In this document: one piece after another, positions 8,226 to 16,409 of the stretch
Numbering within the stretch: position 1 is the first letter of the stretch
How the letters are laid out: each line of letters starts with the position of its first letter
Origin: Bathymodiolus brooksi thiotrophic gill symbiont
Lineage (GTDB): Bacteria; Pseudomonadota; Gammaproteobacteria; PS1; Pseudothioglobaceae
Direction of reading: 5' to 3'
Length of the DNA: 64,000 nt
Assembly (NCBI RefSeq): GCF_903642095.1
Contig: NZ_CAHJWD020000194.1
Location: 5,952 to 69,951 of the forward strand
Notes under the pieces: generated by a model
What the model was told of the DNA's origin: nothing
Databases searched by the model: none
Seen by the model: the letters and a program-made list of their open reading frames with translations, nothing else
Position numbers and translations under genes: made by a program

Positions 8226-9164
8226 TTATGGCACCTGAATCGCCTCAAGTATTTGCTTAATAATTGCTTTGACACTCATATTTTCAGCCTGTGCTTGATA
8301 ACTTAAAACAATTCTATGTTGCAACACTTCTGTTACCACGCTGGCAATGTCAAGCGGTGTAACAAAATCATTGCCCCGTATTAACGCCTTGGCACAACTG
8401 GCTTTGTATAAATCGATACTCGCCCTTGGACTGGCACCAAACTCAATATAATGTTTGATTGAATCCAAGCCATAATCTTGCGGGTAGCGTGTTGCAAAAA
8501 TGATTTTTAACATATAATTTTGCACTGCATCATCCACATGAATCTTCTCAAACTGTTGTCGAATTTTAACAATATCCGCCATATCTGCCACTTGCTCAAC
8601 CTGCTCAAAGCCATTAATAGCAACCCGTCTAACCACTTCTAACTCTTCATCTAGTGTATTGTAATCAAGCACTGTTTTTAGCATAAAGCGGTCAAGTTGT
8701 GCCTCTGGTAACTGATAAGTCCCCTCTTGTTCTACTGGGTTTTGGGTTGCCATAACCAAAAAAGGCTGCTCAAGTTTAAAACTTTCATCAGCAATGGTTA
8801 CCTGTCTTTCTGCCATTACCTCAAGTAATGCTGCTTGCACTTTAGCAGGTGCGCGATTGATTTCATCAGCCAGTAATAAATTGGTAAAAATCGGTCCCTT
8901 TTTAACGCTAAATTCACCTGTTTTTGGATTATAAATTTGCGCCCCTGTTAAATCACTGGGTAACAAATCTGGCGTAAACTGAATGCGTTTAAATTGAATT
9001 CCCAAAGCTTTGGATAAAGTATTGATTGCCGTGGTTTTTGCCAACCCTGGCACGCTTTCAACCAAGATATGTCCGCCAGCAATGAGTCCAATTAATAAAT
9101 GGTCAACCAGGTCTTCCTGTCCAATAATTACTTTTTGTATTTCTGTTTTAAGTGTTTTTATCAT
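8226..9164 (-). CDS. moxR: MoxR-family AAA+ ATPase (Bat operon)
   Basis: 312 residues. The nucleotide-binding site has Walker A in ESVPGLAKTTAINTL, Walker B in LLADEINRAP, sensor 1 in MATQNPVEQEGTYQLPEAQLDRF and an Arg-rich sensor 2 region near ASPRASIDLYKA. These are hallmark MoxR residues. MoxR ATPases act as chaperones that assemble or activate VWA-domain partners, here BatA/BatB and DUF58 downstream on the same strand. The start overlaps the dUTPase stop by 4 nt (ATGA), so transcription probably begins upstream of dut or further. Confidence 0.92.
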   Translation of the reverse strand: MIKTLKTEIQKVIIGQEDLVDHLLIGLIAGGHILVESVPGLAKTTAINTLSKALGIQFKRIQFTPDLLPSDLTGAQIYNPKTGEFSVKKGPIFTNLLLADEINRAPAKVQAALLEVMAERQVTIADESFKLEQPFLVMATQNPVEQEGTYQLPEAQLDRFMLKTVLDYNTLDEELEVVRRVAINGFEQVEQVADMADIVKIRQQFEKIHVDDAVQNYMLKIIFATRYPQDYGLDSIKHYIEFGASPRASIDLYKASCAKALIRGNDFVTPLDIASVVTEVLQHRIVLSYQAQAENMSVKAIIKQILEAIQVP

Positions 9165-9808
9165 AATGTGTATGCCTTTTCTAATTTTTCATAAAATTGT
9201 TCAGGAGTTAGGTCGGGGTAATCTTCCATAATTCTAAAAGCTACCACATTGTCTTCAACGCCACCCCATAATTTGATATAAGTACCCTCTTTATAACCGT
9301 GTTCTTGTCTAAAAGTGTTAAGCTGATTTTTAACCAAATAACGCTTATAAAGTTCTGCTACATCCATGTTCATTGTCGCCAGTGCCTTGAAAAAAAGCCC
9401 TGTAATTTCGTATAAAGCATTTTGTGATTTATCAACATTAGCACTGGCGGCAATGGCGAGCATTCTTTCTAAAATTTCCACAGTGAGTTCTGGATTAATC
9501 TCTCTTTCAGGCTGCATATCAGCGTAAGCCTCAGCAAATTTAGTATCGCCAAAGTGAATTGCCTCGGACATAATAAAATGCCAAATATCCACCAGTTCAA
9601 CTTTGGCATTATCTAAATCTGGATCGCCTTCAATATTTTTCCAGTGCTTCCAATTAAACGAGTCAATCGCCTCAGCGGCTTCCATATAAATACACCGCAA
9701 CCATGAAATTTGTCGCCCTTCTTTGGTAGCGCCTTCAGTCCAAATAAGTCCATTAGTAGCGTCGTTAAGTTTCTGTTGAAGCTCAAACATTTGCTTGATT
9801 TGGTTCAT
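9161..9808 (-). CDS. dut: Dimeric all-alpha dUTPase (dUTP diphosphatase)
   Basis: 215 residues of the dimeric MazG-like all-alpha NTP pyrophosphatase fold, not the common trimeric beta dUTPase. Magnesium-binding acidic motifs are visible: YMEAAEAIDSFNWKHWK near residues 40-57 and DNAKVELVDIWHFIMSEA further on. The enzyme hydrolyses dUTP to dUMP, keeping uracil out of DNA and feeding dTMP synthesis. This form occurs in epsilonproteobacteria, trypanosomatids, phages and some gammaproteobacteria. It is coupled by ATGA overlap to moxR downstream, with no obvious functional tie. The start is an ATG with a 40-bp gap to the rhodanese gene. Confidence 0.85.
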   Translation of the reverse strand: MNQIKQMFELQQKLNDATNGLIWTEGATKEGRQISWLRCIYMEAAEAIDSFNWKHWKNIEGDPDLDNAKVELVDIWHFIMSEAIHFGDTKFAEAYADMQPEREINPELTVEILERMLAIAASANVDKSQNALYEITGLFFKALATMNMDVAELYKRYLVKNQLNTFRQEHGYKEGTYIKLWGGVEDNVVAFRIMEDYPDLTPEQFYEKLEKAYTL

Positions 9809-9848
9809 AAAAATTTTCGTCTAAAATAAATTGGGTGAGTTATTATAA

Positions 9849-10163
9849 TCAATAAACAATCATTGAATTGTCAATTTTTTTTGCCCAAGCATCAATGCCC
9901 CCTTGTAAATTGATAATACGCTCAAAGCCGATAGAATCAAAATAGCGAGCAACTTGCATAGAGCGAATACCGTGATGGCAAATAACAACAGTTTCTTGCG
10001 TTTTGTCTAATTGCTCAATATTGCTCATAATTTGCCCCATTGGTAACAGTGTTGAGTTTTTAAAATGGCATTTATCCCACTCCCATTGTTCACGCACATC
10101 CAGAAGTAAAGGTTGATTGTTTTTTAAATAATCATTGAGTTCGGTAGCAGACAAATCTTTCAT
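9849..10163 (-). CDS. Single-domain rhodanese-like sulfurtransferase
   Basis: 104 residues forming one rhodanese domain: LLLDVREQWEWDKCHFKNS near the N-terminus, then the active-site loop ICHHGIRSMQVA with a catalytic Cys near residue 62, and INLQGGIDAWAKKID at the end. Such GlpE/PspE-like proteins carry sulfane sulfur; the physiological acceptor cannot be told from sequence. The start overlaps the VWA gene stop by 4 nt (ATGA), so it is the last gene of that operon. Confidence 0.85.
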   Translation of the reverse strand: MKDLSATELNDYLKNNQPLLLDVREQWEWDKCHFKNSTLLPMGQIMSNIEQLDKTQETVVICHHGIRSMQVARYFDSIGFERIINLQGGIDAWAKKIDNSMIVY

Positions 10164-11491
10164 TGTAGTTGTATCCTAGCACCCCATGGAATGACTTCTT
10201 TGCCTTTTACCAGCCACATAACAGGGTAATTAGGCTCAATTTCAGGGAATTTACCCTTGGCATCAGTAAAGTAAATTAACACATCGCAAACCTTATCTTG
10301 TGCATTAATATAATCAAACACAGGGTTAAAATTAGTGCCCTTGCCCCCGCCTAAAGAGGCAGGAAACTGCAATGCATCCCAAGCCTCAAAACGCCAAGGC
10401 GAATGCTCAGAAAGTTTATCATCACAGGCAATTAGAGTAATGCTGGCACGCAAATTGGCTTTAATGGCATTCACTTCCGAGACAAACTCATCCACTTCTT
10501 CTTGTGAAATGGATCCAGAAGTGTCAATTGCGACAGTGATGTCGATTTGATGGGATTTAAGTGCAGGCAAAATTGCCTCCCCGCTCCTGCGTGATGGGCG
10601 AGAATAGCTGAAATCATCTCGTGCAAGTGCTGACATATATTGTGCTAACAACGATTGCCATGAGACTTGAGGCTGTAAAAAGAAATCAACCAATTTGGCA
10701 AATTCGCCCTCTAATTTGCCCGCTTGTTGAGCGATTTGTGCACTTGAAGCAAGATTTTTTTGCCATTGAGTGGCCAGTTTTTCAATCTCATCAGGACGCA
10801 AAATAGCAGGTTGTTGCGCCAAGGAAGAGGCACCGCCCTGCTCACCTTCGTTTGCCTTACTTTGGGGTTTGGGCTCTTGTTGTAATTGATCTTCACGCAT
10901 ACCCCCATCTGATTGCTTAGAATCGTCATTCGCTTGGTCATCGTATAAATGCTGATCCATCGGCTCCTGATTAAGGTTGTCATCAATCATTGGGTAAATT
11001 TCTTCAGCAATCATACCTGCATATTGTTGAAAAATCGGCACATCAATCGGCGGATGAAAGCCCTCTTTAACCAGCAACGGATTGATAGCAAAATCACAAG
11101 CCAAATCCCACTTATGCTTGGTGCGATTACCTCGGCGGGCAAAATGAGTTAACGCACAATGCAAAGCCTCGTGAATTAAAACAAACTTAATTTGGTGTTT
11201 GTTAAGTGAATCGATAAACTCAGGATTGTAATAAAAACTTTTGGCATCTGTAGCACTGGTTTTGCACCACGAATCTGCTGCCACTAACGGCAAACGCAAC
11301 ACTAAATTACCCAAAAAAGGTCTATCCAAAATCAACTGCGTGCGTGCCTTAGTCAATTTGTTTTTAATGCCCTCTAAATCACTGTCGCTCAATAGGTTTT
11401 CTTGCGTTGATTGCACAATATCTTCACCAACTACCCTAACCTTTTCTTCGGGTGTAAGTGATTTATCTTGCCATGTTGGATATGTGTCCAT
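10160..11491 (-). CDS. VWA-like / putative metallopeptidase protein (DUF2201 type)
   Basis: 443 residues. The N-terminal domain has a zinc-protease-like HEALH at residues 107-111 (VLIHEALHCALTHFARR), the middle (190-240) is acidic and Gln-rich low complexity, and the C-terminal third is a VWA-like domain with a MIDAS motif DTSGS (ITVAIDTSGSIS) and YFTDAKGKFP. This is the predicted metallopeptidase/VWA family usually encoded beside a MoxR ATPase. The matching MoxR gene is present at 16410-17450 but separated by about 5 kb. The start overlaps the stop of the Toprim-like gene by one base (TAATG). Confidence 0.85.
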   Translation of the reverse strand: MDTYPTWQDKSLTPEEKVRVVGEDIVQSTQENLLSDSDLEGIKNKLTKARTQLILDRPFLGNLVLRLPLVAADSWCKTSATDAKSFYYNPEFIDSLNKHQIKFVLIHEALHCALTHFARRGNRTKHKWDLACDFAINPLLVKEGFHPPIDVPIFQQYAGMIAEEIYPMIDDNLNQEPMDQHLYDDQANDDSKQSDGGMREDQLQQEPKPQSKANEGEQGGASSLAQQPAILRPDEIEKLATQWQKNLASSAQIAQQAGKLEGEFAKLVDFFLQPQVSWQSLLAQYMSALARDDFSYSRPSRRSGEAILPALKSHQIDITVAIDTSGSISQEEVDEFVSEVNAIKANLRASITLIACDDKLSEHSPWRFEAWDALQFPASLGGGKGTNFNPVFDYINAQDKVCDVLIYFTDAKGKFPEIEPNYPVMWLVKGKEVIPWGARIQLQ

Positions 11492-12201
11492 TAGCTAAAC
11501 TCTGTTAGGGCAGACACACCCTTATAATCTAAATAGAACAAAGGTAAGGCACTTAATACGGCTACCTCTTTATTTGGGTCAATGTGTTTTTTTAATTGAG
11601 CATTAAAAATATCGTGTTGTTCAATCACACTATTAGGATTTTGACACTGTCCATTCACTAAAAAATTGGCTTTTTTAAGGTGCTTGCTAATTAAATTCAT
11701 AAAGTCATTCAAAGGTAATTCTGTTAATTCTTTAAGGCTTAAAAGGGATAAGTTTTTATAATGACTGCCTAACTTAATTTTTGTAGTAATGTCTTTAAAA
11801 TTAGAGTCAGAGTTGTTATCAGTCAAGGCTTCTAACATCGGATAACTCAGAAAAAGTTTCCCTTTGTCTGTTTCATTGTCAAATATTTTCAACATTTTTT
11901 TCATTATTTCATTGTTTGCCTCTGGCACATGTCCATCGTAGTCAAAAAATAGATATATTCTGGCAATATCATCTCTATCATAATCTTCTGAACTTAAATC
12001 ACTACACCCTTCCTTTAGCAATTCAAAAGTGTCTAAGTCTGGATCACCTGTCAATTTATTGTGTAAATCATATATGTGAGTACACCATGCAATTTCTATT
12101 CTTTTTATGTTGACAGGCAAGAGTTTAAGAAAAACATGCAGATATTGACGCTCTTGTTTTTTTCCTTCAAATACAAATAAAGTAATCGAATTGTCTGTCA
12201 T
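11491..12201 (-). CDS. Toprim-like nuclease candidate paired with ABC-type ATPase (RloB/AriB-like)
   Basis: 236 residues of unknown exact family. The N-terminus LFVFEGKKQERQYL (Glu12) resembles the first conserved Glu of Toprim domains, and YLFFDYDGH gives Asp87 and Asp89, the DxD pair; SYPMLEALTD follows near 119-128. Small Toprim proteins of this type partner with SMC/ABC-like ATPases in defence modules such as PARIS (AriB), RloAB or OLD-like systems. The start overlaps the ATPase stop by one base (TAATG). I infer the effector half of a phage-defence pair; nuclease activity and family are not proven by sequence alone. Confidence 0.6.
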   Translation of the reverse strand: MTDNSITLFVFEGKKQERQYLHVFLKLLPVNIKRIEIAWCTHIYDLHNKLTGDPDLDTFELLKEGCSDLSSEDYDRDDIARIYLFFDYDGHVPEANNEIMKKMLKIFDNETDKGKLFLSYPMLEALTDNNSDSNFKDITTKIKLGSHYKNLSLLSLKELTELPLNDFMNLISKHLKKANFLVNGQCQNPNSVIEQHDIFNAQLKKHIDPNKEVAVLSALPLFYLDYKGVSALTEFS

Positions 12202-13313
12202 TATTCAAATGCGTGGGCTTTATAAAGTTTTTGCAAATTATGTGCTTTGCGTAACTCTTGGTCGGTTAATTTATTAACAGAAGTAATTTTATTGTCATTC
12301 AAAATAAAATAACAATCAGGACGAGATAAATCGTTAGTCATAATATCGGTATTATGCGTGGTAAAAACAACCTGAACATCAATTTTCTGTAATTTTTTAA
12401 TGATAAATTTAGATAAATTATGATGGTAGAACGCATCAAACTCATCGATAAATACAAAAGAGGTTTTATTAGATTGAATGCGTTGATACCAGTAATAAAA
12501 CAAAGCCATAGCCCTTGTCCCTTGTGAAGCGATATCAAAAAAACTAATAGAGTCATCGCCTCCGAAGTCAAAAACTATTTTTTCTTCATTGTTTATATCT
12601 TTAGCAATCCCTAACTTACACTTAATACCTGCCTCATTAAGGAATTTTTCAAAATCAACAACATGCCCTTGATCAATAATATCTTTATCTATTGCTTTTG
12701 AGCCATTTTCCAGCCCTAAATAAGCACTATGCTCTAGTGAGCGGAAAAACAGCATTTTATTAATAAAATCAAAAAATTGATTAAATACAGCGTTGTTACC
12801 ATTGTTTTCTAATATAGTATTTTCTTTAACATACTTAACAATCGATAAATTAACATTGGCAATCTCTTGATTTAGACTTTCTGCACCTTGTAGAGAAAAA
12901 TTTGCATTCTTTTTTTTGCCAGTGCGTTTTACCGATAAAACTTCTTTCTTATTGATAGATAAAAACTCATCTAATAGAATTTCGTGATTGGTTTTTGAAT
13001 AACGATAAACCACTTCGTTTTGTTCAAATTTAAAACAATATTCAAATTCTGCATAAGGAATGCTAATTGGCTTGGTTAAATAATTCTGATAAAAACTCCC
13101 TTTGCTCTCATTGTCAGTTAAATGCTGGACAATATCAAATATCGCAAAGCCTAAATTAGATTTTCCAGAAGCGTTAGCACCGTAGACAATCGCAGTTTTA
13201 ACAACGCCTTCTTTGACAGATTGAGGGTTAAACTGATAGTCGCTAGCAGTAAAATCAAATGTTAGTTTTTTGTTAAAATTTTTAAAGTTGGTAACGCTAA
13301 ATTTTTCTAACAT
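12201..13313 (-). CDS. ABC/SMC-like ATPase of a candidate defence pair (AAA_15/AAA_21 type)
   Basis: 370 residues. Walker A is YGANASGKSN (44-53), a signature-like SQGTRAM lies near 260, Walker B is FVFIDEFDAF (286-295) and the H-loop is TTHNTDIM near 320. The N-terminus (MLEKFSVTNFKNF) is typical of the OLD/RloA/AriA class of DNA-repair-like ATPases. It is the first gene of a tightly overlapping unit with the Toprim-like gene. In PARIS and related systems the ATPase senses phage proteins and releases the nuclease; whether this pair does so is inference. A standalone anticodon-nuclease role is unlikely because no such domain is present. Confidence 0.75.
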   Translation of the reverse strand: MLEKFSVTNFKNFNKKLTFDFTASDYQFNPQSVKEGVVKTAIVYGANASGKSNLGFAIFDIVQHLTDNESKGSFYQNYLTKPISIPYAEFEYCFKFEQNEVVYRYSKTNHEILLDEFLSINKKEVLSVKRTGKKKNANFSLQGAESLNQEIANVNLSIVKYVKENTILENNGNNAVFNQFFDFINKMLFFRSLEHSAYLGLENGSKAIDKDIIDQGHVVDFEKFLNEAGIKCKLGIAKDINNEEKIVFDFGGDDSISFFDIASQGTRAMALFYYWYQRIQSNKTSFVFIDEFDAFYHHNLSKFIIKKLQKIDVQVVFTTHNTDIMTNDLSRPDCYFILNDNKITSVNKLTDQELRKAHNLQKLYKAHAFE

Positions 13314-13536
13314 AGTTATTTATTTTTTTGCATAAAAAAAGGTCATTCTACCCTAAAAACAAAATGCCGTTAAAAAAATACGGATGACCCCGTATGTTTT
13401 TGTGGCTGATTTTTAAAGTCTTTGGTGGGATTCAATTTTTGTCAACTTGATGCATTTCTACCCCTTGTTACTGGATTTAAAAAAAATACCTCAATTTATG
13501 TAAAAGTTTCAAACATAAAACGCTAAAATACTTCAA
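13314..13536. other. Divergent intergenic region with hairpin
   Basis: This 223-bp gap between the ATPase gene (leftward) and the TPR gene (rightward) must hold both promoters. At 13378-13395 an ATACGG/CCGTAT stem with a 6-nt loop is followed by GTTTTTG, terminator-like but oddly placed between divergent genes. An IS-end-like motif lies at 13494-13510. GCTAAAATAC just before the TPR gene could be a -10 element. No gene is seen. Confidence 0.4.
13494..13510 (+). repeat. IS5-like end motif, upstream of the TPR gene
   Basis: ATTTATGTAAAAGTTTC matches the right terminal repeat of the MITE at 2829-2848 with two differences. A same-orientation copy lies just past the other end of the gene, at 16343-16359. 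No partner left end is visible, so it is a remnant. Confidence 0.45.
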
Positions 13537-16299
13537 ATGGAAAAAAACAACAAGAAAAAAAAGAGGAAGGCTGGCCCTTTAGGTGAACAACAACATATAA
13601 AAAATGCTGAATATTACAATAATAAAGGCGTGTATTTTATCAATAAAAAGCGTTATGACAAGGCTCAACAATGTTTTGAAAAAGCTCTGTTACTTGATCC
13701 AAATCATACATATGTACATAGCAATATAGGTCAATTATTTCAAGAAAAAAAGTGTTTTAAAGAAGCGCAACAACACTTTGAGAAAGCTTTGTCACTTGAT
13801 CCAGAACAAGCGAATGCGAGGTGGAATTTGTCCTTGATGCAATTGACTCTAGGTAATTTTAGCCAAGGTTGGGAAAACTACGAAGCTCGCTACCATAAGA
13901 ATAAACAAAACTGGAAAGTTACCCCACTTAACATTAGCATTCCTCATTATCAAGGAGAAGGTGTTAGGGGTAAAAATCTACTTATTTGTTTTGAACAAGG
14001 CTTCGGCGATTCAATTCAATGTATTCGGTTTTTACCTTTGTTAAAAACCCAAAAAGGCGTTAAAGATATTATTTTGGTCTGCCAAGCACCACTTAAAAAA
14101 CTCTTTTCAAGCATAACTTGTATTGACCATCTGCTTGATGAGAATGAGTTTAAAAAAGCTGAAATTCATGGCATTGATCATTGGATGTTTATCATGAGCC
14201 TACCCTTGTGCTTTAATGTTACGCTAGAAACGCTGCCTCAAAAATTGCCTTATTTATCCACTTCCCAAGCAGCTAAAAACAAATGGAAGGACAAACTCCC
14301 TCAAGGTTTTAAGGTGGGTTTGGTTTGGAAAGGTAGCACTATCCATGTCTCCGATAAACAGCGTTCACTTGCTTCAATTAAATTATTAAAACCATTGTGG
14401 AAGATTTCAGAAAACATTAGTTTTATTAGTTTACAAAAAGGTGCAGGGGAAAAGGAGGCTCAAAATCCACCAGCAGATCAACCTTTGATTCACCTAGGCA
14501 ATGAAATTCAAGACTTTTCTGACACCGCTGCCATTGTTTCTCAACTGGATTTGGTTATTTGCGTTGATACTGCCATCGCCCATCTTACTGGTGCACTTAA
14601 CATTCCTTGCTGGGTTTTAATTCCCGATTACAATGCTGATTGGCGTTGGATGATTGACAGGGAAGACAGTGTTTGGTATCCCAAGGTGATGAGATTATTC
14701 AGGCAAACTGCTAGTGGCAATTGGGATGAAATCATTACCAAAGTAAGTGAAGCTTTAACTGCGTTAATTAACAACCCGATAACAGCCTCTCAAACAATTA
14801 AACATATAGAAAAAACAACAACGGCAGATGAATTTAACACCGATATTCTTCAACTTTACAACCAAGGTGATATTAAAGCGGCGCTACAACTTAGTAAACA
14901 AGCCTTAAAGTTGTTTCCAAAAAATGCAAACTTGCTAGAAAATGCAAGTGGGTTTGCGGGTATGCTAAATGAGACCACATTGGCAAAAAAATATGCTTTA
15001 AAAAGTTTGGAAATTAACCCAAATAACGCAAATACTCATAACAATCTGGGGCTATTATATAAGATACAAAAACGCTTTGATAAGGCGCAACAATACCTTG
15101 AGAAAGCGTTATTACTTGATCCAAATCATAGTGAAGTGCACAACAATATGGGTTTATTATTTCAAGAACAGCAGCAGTTTGACAAGGCACAACAATGTTA
15201 TGAAAAAGCTTTAAAGATTGACCCTAGCCATATTAATGCTCACAATGAATTGGCTAATTTATTGAAAACTAAAAAGCAATTTTCTGCGGCACATGCACAT
15301 TATAAAATAATCTTAAAACTTGATCCAAATAATGCTGGCGCAAAATGGAGTATATCTTTATTGCAATTAATAACTGGTGATTTTAAGCAAGGTTGGGAAA
15401 ATTATGAATATCGATACCACAAAGACAAAAAAAACAAAGTTGTAACGATGCCTGATATTTCTTCACCTCAATATCAAGGTGAAGACTTAAAAGGCAAAAA
15501 TATTCTCGTCTATTTTGAACAAGGTTTAGGTGATGAAATTCAATTTATCCGTTATTTACCTTTACTCAAAACCCAAAAAGGCGTTAGGGGCATTATCTTG
15601 GTATGCAAACCTCCACTTAAAAAACTCTTCTCAAGTATGAGTTGCATCGACTATATATTTGATAAAGATGAAATTAACAAAATAAGCATTCAAAAACTAA
15701 ACTATTGGGTATTTATCATGAGTTTGCCCTTGCATTTTAATACTAGAATACAAACTATTCCTAACCAACTGCCCTATTTATCCTCTCCAAAAATAGAACA
15801 AGACAAATGGAAGGATAAACTCCCTCAAGGCTTTAATATTGGTTTAGTTTGGAAAGGCGAATCCAGATATAGAGACGATGTTAGTCGTTCCTTGCCTTCA
15901 ATCAAAACCCTAAAGCCACTCTGGCAAGTTGCAGAAAATATTAACTTCATCAGTTTACAAAAAGGGGCAGACGAAGAGGTGCAAAACCCACCAGCAGACC
16001 AACCTTTAACCCACCTAGGTGATGAAATTCAAGACTTCGCCGACACCGCTGCTATCGTCTCTCAACTGGATTTGGTTATTTGTGTTGATACTGCCATTGC
16101 CCATCTTGCTGGCTCACTTAACATTCCTTGCTGGGTATTGCTTTCTGATTGCAATTCCGATTGGCGTTGGATGGTTAACAAAGAAAGCAGTGCCTGGTAT
16201 CCTGAGATAATGAAATTGTTTAGGCAAACCACTAATGGCGATTGGGGCGAGGTAGTTACCAAGATAGCTACAACCTTAACCCGCAAAATAAGCGAGTAA
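13537..16299 (+). CDS. Duplicated TPR / GT9-like glycosyltransferase protein
   Basis: 920 residues made of two homologous modules of TPRs plus a glycosyltransferase-9-like (heptosyltransferase fold) domain. Module A has TPRs at ~25-95 and the GT-like part at ~100-415; module B has TPRs at ~450-600 and the GT-like part at ~610-915. Paired motifs include QGWENYEARYHK / QGWENYEYRYHK, FEQGFGDSIQ / FEQGLGDEIQ and DLVICVDTAIAHL in both. The N-terminus is very basic (KKKKRK). Such proteins are thought to glycosylate proteins or envelope sugars; the substrate is unknown. No signal peptide. Isolated on the plus strand between two minus-strand units, which suggests insertion. Confidence 0.75.
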   Translation: MEKNNKKKKRKAGPLGEQQHIKNAEYYNNKGVYFINKKRYDKAQQCFEKALLLDPNHTYVHSNIGQLFQEKKCFKEAQQHFEKALSLDPEQANARWNLSLMQLTLGNFSQGWENYEARYHKNKQNWKVTPLNISIPHYQGEGVRGKNLLICFEQGFGDSIQCIRFLPLLKTQKGVKDIILVCQAPLKKLFSSITCIDHLLDENEFKKAEIHGIDHWMFIMSLPLCFNVTLETLPQKLPYLSTSQAAKNKWKDKLPQGFKVGLVWKGSTIHVSDKQRSLASIKLLKPLWKISENISFISLQKGAGEKEAQNPPADQPLIHLGNEIQDFSDTAAIVSQLDLVICVDTAIAHLTGALNIPCWVLIPDYNADWRWMIDREDSVWYPKVMRLFRQTASGNWDEIITKVSEALTALINNPITASQTIKHIEKTTTADEFNTDILQLYNQGDIKAALQLSKQALKLFPKNANLLENASGFAGMLNETTLAKKYALKSLEINPNNANTHNNLGLLYKIQKRFDKAQQYLEKALLLDPNHSEVHNNMGLLFQEQQQFDKAQQCYEKALKIDPSHINAHNELANLLKTKKQFSAAHAHYKIILKLDPNNAGAKWSISLLQLITGDFKQGWENYEYRYHKDKKNKVVTMPDISSPQYQGEDLKGKNILVYFEQGLGDEIQFIRYLPLLKTQKGVRGIILVCKPPLKKLFSSMSCIDYIFDKDEINKISIQKLNYWVFIMSLPLHFNTRIQTIPNQLPYLSSPKIEQDKWKDKLPQGFNIGLVWKGESRYRDDVSRSLPSIKTLKPLWQVAENINFISLQKGADEEVQNPPADQPLTHLGDEIQDFADTAAIVSQLDLVICVDTAIAHLAGSLNIPCWVLLSDCNSDWRWMVNKESSAWYPEIMKLFRQTTNGDWGEVVTKIATTLTRKISE

Positions 16300-16305
16300 T
16301 AAATA

Positions 16306-16393
16306 GCCTGCTTTTTAAGTAGGTGAAAAATAGATTTTTCACATTTATGTAAAAGTCTCTGAGTATTTGTTTGCGCTATTTTTAAAAAATAGC
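16306..16393. terminator. Hairpin cluster between convergent TPR and moxR-like genes
   Basis: Three inverted repeats lie here: CCTGCTT/AAGTAGG (16307-16323), GTGAAAAA/TTTTTCAC with a TAGA loop (16323-16342), and a near-perfect GCTATTTTT/AAAAATAGC at 16375-16393. The genes on either side converge, so these are likely bidirectional rho-independent terminators. An IS-end-like motif (16343-16359) lies in the middle. Confidence 0.55.
16343..16359 (+). repeat. IS5-like end motif, downstream of the TPR gene
   Basis: ATTTATGTAAAAGTCTC differs from the copy at 13494-13510 by one base and has the same orientation, so the two form direct repeats flanking the TPR gene. It resembles the right terminal repeat of the MITE at 2759-2848. 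No matching left end is visible nearby. Confidence 0.45.
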
Positions 16394-16409
16394 ACAAACC
16401 GACTTCAGG

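Noticed and set aside
13378-13395. Hairpin with following T run as a terminator
   Set aside because: It lies between divergent genes, where a terminator has no obvious client; kept only as a note in the intergenic entry.
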